A stretch of 5,559 nucleotides of DNA from SZUA-430 sp034440175 (GTDB lineage Bacteria > Pseudomonadota > Alphaproteobacteria > Micropepsales > Micropepsaceae), in assembly GCA_034440175.1 (NCBI GenBank), contig JAWXBO010000153.1:1-5559 (forward strand), read 5' to 3'. Below are positions 1 to 4,953 of this stretch, one piece after another. Made by a program: the position numbers and the translations under genes. A model generated the notes under the pieces. The model was not told the origin of the DNA and did no database searches. It saw only the letters and a list, made by a program, of their open reading frames with translations. The first letter of the stretch is position 1; each line of letters opens with the position of its first letter.

Positions 1-3
1 TAA

Positions 4-80
<77 letters not shown>

Positions 81-86
81 GTTCAG

Positions 87-1316
87 ATGATAAATAAGAA
101 CGATAGCATCACCGCCAGAAAAGAAAACTCGATATCTCTGCAAGAGGCGCGCAGACTAGCGCTGACAGCGCAGGGGTTTGGCGCAAAGCCTACTACGCAA
201 GCGCCGTCTGCGACGAAAATGCTGCAAACAATTAGGCGGATTGGTTTACTGCAGCTCGACAGCGTCAATGTCCTGGTTCGCTCCCACTACTTGCCGCTGT
301 TTTCGCGCTTGGGGCCTTATCCGAGAAGTGCCCTTGATGAGTTGTCACAAAAATCCCCGCGCGCATTGTTTGAATATTGGGGACATGAAGCATCTCTTAT
401 TCCCATGGAGATGCAGCCCCTGTTCAGGTGGCGCATGGACGAGGCGCGCAGTGGAAAGCGGATCTGGGGCGGGCCATCGAGTCTGGCAAAAAACCAGCCC
501 GATTTTGTTGCATCTGTCCATAATCAAGTTGCTGATCTCGGTCCGCTTACCGCTGGTGAGGTACTCGACGGCGGTAAATCCACAGGCAATTGGTGGGGAT
601 GGAGCAACGGAAAACGTGCGCTGGAATATTTGTTTTGGACGGGTCAGCTTACTTCCGCAGGCCGGAGAGGGTTCGAGCGGCTCTATGATCTGCCAGAACG
701 AATCATTGCACCGGACCTCCTCAACCAATCGACGCCTTCCAAAGAAGTCGCTCAAAGGGAATTGCTGAAAATTGCAGCTCAGGCACACGGTGTCGCCACC
801 GAAACGGATCTGCGCGACTACTTCAGGATTCCAGCCGCTGATGCAAAAGCCCGCATTGCAGAGTTGATCGAATTGGGCGGGCTCAGCAAGGTGACAGTTG
901 AGGGCTGGAAGCCAGCGGCCTACACACTCCCAAAGCTGAAAATTCCTAGAGCCTCCGAGGCACAAGCCCTGCTCTCGCCATTCGATTCATTGATTTGGGC
1001 CAGGCAACGCACAGAACGGCTATTTAATTTTCATTATCGGCTCGCATTCTACACGCCGAAGGAAAAACGGACCCAAGGATACTACGTTATGCCGTTCCTG
1101 TTGAACGGTAAACTGGTTGCCCGCGTAGATCTGAAGTCAGACCGTAAGGCCAAGCGCCTGCTGGTGCTGGGCGGGCATGTAGAACCCCATATGGAGCCCA
1201 AACACATTGTCGGCGAGCTTTCCACCGAACTCAAATCACTGGCTCACTGGCTTGGTCTTGAGCGCGTAACGATCAAAGCCCGCACTGAACTCGCACGCGC
1301 ATTGCGCCGTGTTTAA
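87..1316 (+). CDS. ycaQ: YcaQ/AlkX-type winged-helix DNA glycosylase (crosslink repair)
   Basis: The 409-residue product matches the usual length of the YcaQ family (HTH_42, AlkZ-like superfamily). These monofunctional DNA glycosylases unhook interstrand crosslinks and remove bulky alkylated purines in the cytoplasm. The decisive motif is QLD at residues 56-58 (context GLLQLDSVNV), the Q-hydrophobic-D form of YcaQ/AlkX rather than the QxQ of AlkZ. Other family blocks are FEYWGHEASLIP (95-106), LSPFDSLIWARQRTERLF (296-313) and GYYVMPFLL (331-339). The ATG at 87 is the only ATG before the conserved domain, which begins near residue 17. It lies six bases after the tRNA CCA and has no Shine-Dalgarno sequence, so a leaderless or processed message is likely. 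The frame is intact. The 3' end converges on the HAAS membrane gene with 21 bp between stops and no visible terminator. The specific AlkX-like activity is inferred from the motif. Confidence 0.92.
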   Translation: MINKNDSITARKENSISLQEARRLALTAQGFGAKPTTQAPSATKMLQTIRRIGLLQLDSVNVLVRSHYLPLFSRLGPYPRSALDELSQKSPRALFEYWGHEASLIPMEMQPLFRWRMDEARSGKRIWGGPSSLAKNQPDFVASVHNQVADLGPLTAGEVLDGGKSTGNWWGWSNGKRALEYLFWTGQLTSAGRRGFERLYDLPERIIAPDLLNQSTPSKEVAQRELLKIAAQAHGVATETDLRDYFRIPAADAKARIAELIELGGLSKVTVEGWKPAAYTLPKLKIPRASEAQALLSPFDSLIWARQRTERLFNFHYRLAFYTPKEKRTQGYYVMPFLLNGKLVARVDLKSDRKAKRLLVLGGHVEPHMEPKHIVGELSTELKSLAHWLGLERVTIKARTELARALRRV

Positions 1317-1337
1317 CAGGCTCTCGTCCTTTAACGG

Positions 1338-2258
1338 CTACGCGCGTACAAGCAGCGCCTCGGCTATTTTTCCATGGATATAGCCAACCACCCGCGCCAG
1401 ATGCAGCGTGAACAGTATGCCGACAAGGCCAACGATGACCAGCAATACCAATCCTGGCGGTGTATTGAGCAATGCGTCGAGTTCAGGATAAGGGTCGATG
1501 CGCACCACGTTTTTGCCTGTTCCCAACTCATAGAATCCGCCTGCGATAAGCGCACCTGAGGTCACACCAAGCGTCACCGCTATGGTGAAATAGATGATAC
1601 CCAGAGGCAGCTGCAGGATCATATACAACAACGAACTCCAGGTCCGGCCGTCCGCCAATACGCGCTTGATCCGCGTCCAAAGTGTCCCGCCCTCTTCTTG
1701 CGCCGGTTGACGCCGTGGCATACGGACACCGAGCAAGGCTTCAACGACCCGCCCTTCAATCCAGCTAATCACACGGATCGAGCCAATAAAAAGTAACGCA
1801 AACGGAATCCCGATGATCAGAATGGCTAAGCCGATCGTGAGGCTCAACCCTGTGACCGCCCATGTGAAATAGAAAATACCTGTTGCGAGCGACAACAGCA
1901 TGTAGATCAACGCGCCATACGCTCGCGGATCGACCAAAACGCCGAAGAGCCCTGGGGCTCTTTCGGCCGGGGTGTTGTCATCGGTGCGAGCCGGGAAGGG
2001 GCTGTTTGCAGCTTGTTCCATAGCGATATACTCCTCAGCCACTTCCTGTGGCGTTCCATAAGATTCGACAATGCGCGCCAGCAATTGCTGCTCAGTTTCT
2101 TCCTGAGACTCAGCTTGCTCAGCTCGCAGATATTCTTCGGCGTCCGCGAGCGCATCTTGAACTAGCGCCGGCGGTTGACCCTTCAGGCACGATTTGAGGG
2201 CGTCCAGATAAGCCTTGATCGTCGTGGGGTTGGCGAACGGAAGAGAAGCGTTAGCCAT
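1338..2258 (-). CDS. HAAS (DUF1700-like) membrane protein with two tandem sensor-like domains
   Basis: The 306-residue protein begins with a charged helical domain (about 12-82) resembling the HAAS/DUF1700 domain found next to PadR regulators, including the pattern ESYGTPQEVAEEY at 65-77. Two related membrane blocks follow. Block one (about 113-180) contains ALIYMLLSLATGIFYFTWAV and a second long hydrophobic helix, and ends in EALLGVRMPRR. Block two (about 205-304) opens with SSLLYMILQLPLGIIYFTIA, ends in EALLVRA and has its second helix near 268-290. They look like duplicated copies of the putative-sensor membrane domain (PF13796 type), giving about four membrane segments. There is no kinase, receiver or enzyme domain, so signalling would be by protein contact. 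The start is ATG with GGGAGAGG (2262-2269) just upstream. It overlaps the end of padR by 8 bp (ATGGCTAA), so the two are translationally coupled. Family assignment is by motif recognition; the function is not known. Confidence 0.85.
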   Translation of the reverse strand: MANASLPFANPTTIKAYLDALKSCLKGQPPALVQDALADAEEYLRAEQAESQEETEQQLLARIVESYGTPQEVAEEYIAMEQAANSPFPARTDDNTPAERAPGLFGVLVDPRAYGALIYMLLSLATGIFYFTWAVTGLSLTIGLAILIIGIPFALLFIGSIRVISWIEGRVVEALLGVRMPRRQPAQEEGGTLWTRIKRVLADGRTWSSLLYMILQLPLGIIYFTIAVTLGVTSGALIAGGFYELGTGKNVVRIDPYPELDALLNTPPGLVLLVIVGLVGILFTLHLARVVGYIHGKIAEALLVRA

Positions 2259-2622
2259 TGGCCTCTCCCGGTTCGATGAGAGAACTCACAAATCCACGGA
2301 GTTCACCCCAAACCTCTCGCCAGGCGACAAGTGCTTCACGGCCTTCATTCGAAATCGCATAGTAGCGCCGCGGCGGACCCGACATTGACATTTCAACCCT
2401 GCTCGAAAGCATGCCCGCAGCATGCAAAGAGCGCAAAACCGGATAGATCGCCCCTTGCTTGAGGAAGGACGCCCCCCCGGCCTTTGCGCTAATCTCTTTG
2501 GCAATTTGATAGCCGTACATTTCGTCCCCCGACCGCTCCAAAAGCGCCAGCAGCACCATTGCAGCAATGCCGCTATGAAGCTCTTTGCGGAATTTCTTCA
2601 GATGTACTTCGGCAGATGTCAC
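2251..2622 (-). CDS. PadR-family transcriptional regulator
   Basis: This is a small winged-helix repressor of the PadR family; with this start it has 123 residues. The hallmark PadR pattern is present in order: SGIAAMVLLALLERS (helix 1), DEMYGYQIAKEIS, QGAIYPVLRSLHAAGML (recognition helix) and GPPRRYYAISNEGREAL (wing). I chose GTG at 2622 because GGGAG (2629-2633) lies six bases upstream, the same arrangement as in the coupled downstream gene, and because it leaves an N-terminal length typical of the family. The frame is also open to a GTG at 2658 (135 residues), but that start has no clear Shine-Dalgarno sequence. PadR genes are commonly paired with HAAS-domain membrane genes, as here. The palindromic promoter upstream points to autorepression. 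The effector is unknown. Confidence 0.9.
   Translation of the reverse strand: MTSAEVHLKKFRKELHSGIAAMVLLALLERSGDEMYGYQIAKEISAKAGGASFLKQGAIYPVLRSLHAAGMLSSRVEMSMSGPPRRYYAISNEGREALVAWREVWGELRGFVSSLIEPGEANG
2262..2269 (-). promoter_or_regulatory. Ribosome binding site of the HAAS gene, inside the padR 3' end
   Basis: On the minus strand GGGAGAGG lies just before the ATG at 2258, with its GGGAG core six bases from the start. It is embedded in the last codons of padR. Together with the ATGGCTAA overlap this indicates coupled translation of repressor and membrane protein. Confidence 0.75.
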
Positions 2623-2628
2623 ACCACT

Positions 2629-2633
2629 CTCCC
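2629..2633 (-). promoter_or_regulatory. Ribosome binding site favouring the GTG start at 2622 of padR
   Basis: GGGAG on the minus strand lies six bases upstream of the GTG at 2622. The longer alternative start at 2658 has no comparable purine tract at a useful distance, so this site decides between them. The spacing and core match those of the downstream gene of the same operon. Confidence 0.55.
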
Positions 2634-2693
2634 GCAGGGTTTCCCCGGCGCAGTCCACCTAAAAGACTCTGTCTCTTCGGTATCATGCACACC

Positions 2694-2721
2694 CATATAG
2701 TACCAACTTGATACTAGTCAA
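2694..2721 (-). promoter_or_regulatory. Sigma70-like promoter of the padR-HAAS operon
   Basis: Reading leftward, TTGACT (2716-2721) is followed after 16 bp by TATATG (2694-2699), giving five of six and four of six consensus matches. Transcription would start near 2687, leaving a leader of about 65 nt to the preferred GTG at 2622. The spacer is occupied by a palindrome, as expected for a repressed promoter. Confidence 0.7.
2698..2716. promoter_or_regulatory. Palindromic operator, likely PadR autoregulatory site
   Basis: The 19-bp sequence TAGTACCAACTTGATACTA is an inverted repeat around its central C: TAGTA pairs with TACTA and CAA with TTG, with a single mismatch (C2703/A2711). It fills the spacer between the -35 and -10 of the padR promoter, so a bound dimer would block RNA polymerase. 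PadR proteins usually bind such AT-rich dyads at their own promoters. A further half-site-like GTATCA (2680-2685) is inverted relative to TGATAC (2709-2714). That PadR is the protein bound here is inferred. Confidence 0.65.
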
Positions 2722-2811
2722 GCATAGTCAGGGTTAACCCCTAATTGATCACGAAAACGTGGCCCTAGAGCAACCCTTTCCTGAACAATGGCCACAAGCT
2801 TGGCCTGGCGA

Positions 2812-2839
2812 TTGACCCGGCCCTCCCAAGCGTTAGCTT
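2812..2839 (+). promoter_or_regulatory. Weak candidate promoter for the secreted protein gene
   Basis: TTGACC (2812-2817) is followed after 16 bp by TAGCTT (2834-2839). The -35 is good but the -10 matches consensus at only three positions, so this is the best visible candidate in the 217-bp divergent gap rather than a firm call. The rest of the gap contains the perfect palindrome GGGTTAACCC (2731-2740) and nothing else I can assign. Confidence 0.25.
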
Positions 2840-2861
2840 GAATCCAAGGGTTGAGGGCTTT

Positions 2862-2868
2862 GGGGGAA
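2862..2868 (+). promoter_or_regulatory. Ribosome binding site for the secreted protein's GTG start
   Basis: The purine run GGGGGAA ends seven bases before the GTG at 2876. It supports this start, which also gives a complete signal peptide. Confidence 0.6.
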
Positions 2869-2875
2869 CATTCGC

Positions 2876-4546
2876 GTGCGCCACGTTCAGTTACGCCGGG
2901 TTGTTGCCGGCGTTTTTTTGCTGTTTGGATTCGTGGGCCACGCAGCCTTTGCTCAAAACACTTCGACATCGATCCGCGTGCTGCGCGAGAGCTGGACCGT
3001 TGCCGACGAGCGCGGCTATGCGGAATTCATTCTGGCTATTGGCAACACGCGCTGCGGCACAATCGATAAATGTCTGAAGAGCGCTGCCAATCCATTCGCC
3101 CGCACCGATCCGCCCGGCACCTACTTCAGCGCTGACTGCGCCGACTTGCCCTACTTCCTGCGCGCTTACTATGCGTGGAAGCGTGGCCTGCCATTTTCTT
3201 ACGCCTCATCCGTCAGTCCACGCGGCCGCACGCGCGACATCCGCTACACCGCCAGCGGCAACGAAATCTCAAGCCGCCGGGATATCCTCTCAGGTTCGAC
3301 AAGTGGCCCTCAGCTCCTCGTCGATTTGCGCAACACCATCTCAAGCGCCATGTACCGCCTGCATCCCGACATGGAGGCAACCGACCTCTATCCCGTGCGC
3401 ATCGACCGCAAATCTCTGAGGCCAGGTTCCGTGCTCTACGATCCCAACGGCCACGTAGCGGTCGTCTACAAAATCGAAGACGACGGCCGCGTCCTTTACA
3501 TGGATGCCCATCCCGACAACTCCCTGACCCGCGGCACCTACGGTAAAAAGTTTGTCCGCTCCTCGCCCGGCATGGGATCAGGTTTCAAAAACTGGCGCCC
3601 CACGAAGCTGGCCGGCGCCACAAAAACTCCTGAAGGAATTTTCATTGGCGGGCGCATCGAATTCGCCAAGAACGCCGAGCTGCCGGATTACTCGACCGAG
3701 CAATATTTCGGCAACGTCGCACGGCCCGCCGCTGATCGCGAATGGTCCAGCGGCCCCTTCATGCTCGACGATCAAAGCGTCGACTACTACGACTACGTCC
3801 GCGCCAGGATGGGCGGCGGCTCGCTGAATTACGAGCCCGTGCAAGAAGTCCGCAACATGATGCGCGCCAATTGCGAAGACCTTCGCTATCGCGCCGAAGC
3901 CGTCGACCTCGCGATCCAGCGCGGCATTCATGCCAAGTCCCAGCCTGGCCGCTTGCCGCAAAATATCTACGGCACCGAAGGCGAATGGGAAGATTTCTCA
4001 ACCCCCTCGCGCGACGCCCGCCTGAAAACTTCGTTCAAGGAATTGCGCGATCAGACCCAGCGCTTCGTCGAATGGCACGCGGCCGCCGACCGGAGGGTCC
4101 ACTATAAAGGCGCAGACCTGTTGATGGACTTGCTCACCGCTTACGACCAGGAAGCAGCACTCTGCACCATCACCTACCAGCGCTCGAATGCAACGCCGGT
4201 GCAGCTGGGTTACGAAGAGATCCGCCGCCGCATGTTTCTGCTCTCGTTTGATCCCTACCATTGCATCGAGCGCCGCTGGGGTGCCACCCAACCGGCCGAG
4301 CTTGCAACGTGCAGGGACGATGCGACGAAGGCCGCCTGGTACCTGGCCGAGCAGGGCCTGCGCAACCAGCTCGACCGCACCTATGATGTGCGCATGGACT
4401 TTACGCTCGCCGATCTCAAGGCGGGCCCCGGCCCCGGCAAAGGTGTCCCCCATCCGCCCAACATCGACACCAGAGGCTTGCTGGTGGCTCTGATCCAGCA
4501 GCGCCAGGCAACCCCCCGTCCACCCCAGCAAACCACCACCAAATAG
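2876..4546 (+). CDS. Secreted NlpC/P60-like (papain-fold) putative cysteine hydrolase
   Basis: The 556-residue product has a classic Sec signal peptide: RR at 7-8, the hydrophobic core VVAGVFLLFGFV (9-20) and AFA before a cleavage site near residue 26, so the mature protein is periplasmic or exported. The mature N-terminal half resembles a papain-like NlpC/P60 fold. A nucleophile candidate is C88 in SADCADLPYFLRAYYAWK at a helix start, followed by H193 in GSVLYDPNGHVAVVYKI and an acidic or polar third position in YMDAHPD (D210/H212). NlpC-type enzymes cleave peptidoglycan stem peptides or related amide bonds; the substrate here is unknown. Residues from about 265 to 510 form a mainly helical region I do not recognise, with cysteines at 333, 430, 463 and 479, ending in a Pro/Gly-rich tail. 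Start is GTG with GGGGGAA (2862-2868) seven bases upstream. It is divergent from padR. The fold assignment is moderate; the reading frame is secure. Confidence 0.85.
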   Translation: MRHVQLRRVVAGVFLLFGFVGHAAFAQNTSTSIRVLRESWTVADERGYAEFILAIGNTRCGTIDKCLKSAANPFARTDPPGTYFSADCADLPYFLRAYYAWKRGLPFSYASSVSPRGRTRDIRYTASGNEISSRRDILSGSTSGPQLLVDLRNTISSAMYRLHPDMEATDLYPVRIDRKSLRPGSVLYDPNGHVAVVYKIEDDGRVLYMDAHPDNSLTRGTYGKKFVRSSPGMGSGFKNWRPTKLAGATKTPEGIFIGGRIEFAKNAELPDYSTEQYFGNVARPAADREWSSGPFMLDDQSVDYYDYVRARMGGGSLNYEPVQEVRNMMRANCEDLRYRAEAVDLAIQRGIHAKSQPGRLPQNIYGTEGEWEDFSTPSRDARLKTSFKELRDQTQRFVEWHAAADRRVHYKGADLLMDLLTAYDQEAALCTITYQRSNATPVQLGYEEIRRRMFLLSFDPYHCIERRWGATQPAELATCRDDATKAAWYLAEQGLRNQLDRTYDVRMDFTLADLKAGPGPGKGVPHPPNIDTRGLLVALIQQRQATPRPPQQTTTK

Positions 4547-4579
4547 GCACTTCGCCAAAATCGCTGTCCCATTCCGGCC

Positions 4580-4603
4580 AAAAAACGGCGCCTTTCCGCC
4601 ACC
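4580..4603 (-). terminator. Candidate intrinsic terminator, leftward
   Basis: On the minus strand GGCG-gaaagg-CGCC (4587-4600) is flanked by up to three G-U pairs and followed, after one G, by six T (4580-4585). The stem is short, so termination may be partial. In the rightward direction the same hairpin is followed only by ACCAATTTT, making it a poorer terminator for the secreted-protein gene. Confidence 0.4.
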
Positions 4604-4607
4604 AATT

Positions 4608-4668
4608 TTGAGACAAACAGGACATCGGACACTGTCCCAGAAACACTGTCCTGTTTGTCCTGTCTCAA
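4608..4668. repeat. Long bulged inverted repeat built from TGTCC/GGACA units
   Basis: The left arm (4608-4624, TTGAGACA then AACAGGACA) is fully complementary to the right arm (4647-4655 plus 4661-4668), with one extra TGTCC unit (4656-4660) bulged out, giving 17 bp. The 22-base loop contains its own small dyad GGACA-C-TGTCC (4627-4637). TGTCC also occurs at 4565-4569, 4633-4637 and 4670-4674. Neither strand has a U tract directly after the stem, so it is not a simple intrinsic terminator. It may be an intergenic repeat element, a protein-binding cluster or an RNA domain. Confidence 0.65.
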
Positions 4669-4752
4669 TTGTCCTACTGACCCACAAGACGCAATTCCCC
4701 CGTCACGGCCAAAGCCGCCAAAAAATTCCGCTCCACAAATGTCAAGTCGCAG

Positions 4753-4778
4753 CGCCCGGAAGCAACGCGCCCCGGGCG
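4753..4778. other. GC-rich hairpin in the LexA-controlled leader
   Basis: CGCCCGG (4753-4759) and CCGGGCG (4772-4778) form a perfect 7-bp stem around a 12-base loop. It has no U tract on either strand. It would lie about 35 nt into the predicted leftward transcript. Confidence 0.5.
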
Positions 4779-4815
4779 AAAATCAAGACAAAAAATATAA
4801 GCAACACACCAAGCA

Positions 4816-4830
4816 GAACATATAAAGAAC
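4816..4830 (-). promoter_or_regulatory. LexA (SOS) box, alphaproteobacterial direct-repeat type
   Basis: The minus strand reads GTTCTTTATATGTTC, an exact GTTC-N7-GTTC with an AT-rich centre, which is the consensus LexA operator of alphaproteobacteria. It overlaps the -10 hexamer of the leftward promoter, the ordinary position for LexA repression. No other GTTC-N7-GTTC was noticed in the window. No recognisable SOS gene follows. Confidence 0.7.
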
Positions 4831-4847
4831 ACAGCCGCCGCTGTCAA
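4819..4847 (-). promoter_or_regulatory. Leftward sigma70-like promoter overlapped by the LexA box
   Basis: TTGACA (4842-4847) is a perfect -35, followed after exactly 17 bp by TATATG (4819-4824) as the -10. The predicted start is near 4812. It lies in a local AT-rich island (about 4780-4830) within a GC-rich gap. The combination with the LexA box makes it an SOS-inducible promoter candidate firing toward 4547. Confidence 0.65.
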
Positions 4848-4909
4848 GCCCGCTTCATCGGTTGTTCTGGTCGGCGCAAGTCCGCCATCGCCCGCGTCCA
4901 AGCACGGAC

Positions 4910-4953
4910 CTCGGCCGAAATTGCCGAGCACAGGGGTTGACAGTTGGAACCCC
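4910..4953 (-). other. Two small hairpins after the TPR gene
   Basis: GGGGTT/AACCCC (4933-4953) overlaps the TPR stop codon, and CTCGGC/GCCGAG (4910-4928, 7-base loop) follows it in the leftward direction. Each is a perfect 6-bp stem. Neither is followed by a U tract, so they could protect the mRNA 3' end or assist termination, but they are not typical intrinsic terminators. Confidence 0.3.

Larger units (their letters stand above)
4580..4812 (-). ncRNA. Candidate LexA-controlled structured RNA
   Basis: This is an inferred transcript, defined by a strong leftward promoter at 4819-4847 and a hairpin plus U tract at 4580-4600. Between them no convincing protein gene is visible. The predicted RNA holds a 7-bp GC hairpin (4753-4778) and a 17-bp bulged stem-loop (4608-4668), and ends at the terminator-like hairpin. 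It contains one short frame (GTG at 4736 or TTG at 4745, stop at 4674) for a 20-23 residue peptide including FLAALAVTGELRLVGQ, but without a clear ribosome binding site. It could be a regulatory RNA, the leader for a small SOS peptide, or the remains of a lost SOS gene. No known RNA family is recognised. Confidence 0.3.

Noticed and set aside
345..965. Minus-strand frame of 206 codons inside ycaQ
   Set aside because: It is fully contained in a well-conserved glycosylase gene on the other strand, with no recognisable product and no ribosome binding site.
1304..1336. Possible terminator between the convergent ycaQ and HAAS genes (GCCGT ... ACGGC)
   Set aside because: Only five base pairs with a long interior loop and no U tract on either side.
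2718..2969. Minus-strand frame of 83 codons in the padR/secreted-protein gap
   Set aside because: Its stop-proximal part looks somewhat protein-like, but it overlaps the signal-peptide region of the secreted gene and crosses that gene's ribosome binding site and start. It has no recognisable domain. A decayed gene remnant cannot be excluded.
3998..4687. Long minus-strand frame of 229 codons antisense to the secreted protein
   Set aside because: It mirrors the coding frame of a gene with a clear signal peptide and motifs, and has no recognisable domain of its own. It is an antisense shadow in GC-rich DNA.
4608..4940. Plus-strand frame of 110 codons across the 4547-4952 gap
   Set aside because: It reads through the inverted repeat, the LexA box and low-complexity A-rich sequence, with no domain resemblance.
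4547..4952. Insertion sequence or phage fragment suggested by inverted repeats
   Set aside because: No transposase or integrase coding sequence, no terminal repeats bounding a segment, and no target-site duplication are visible.
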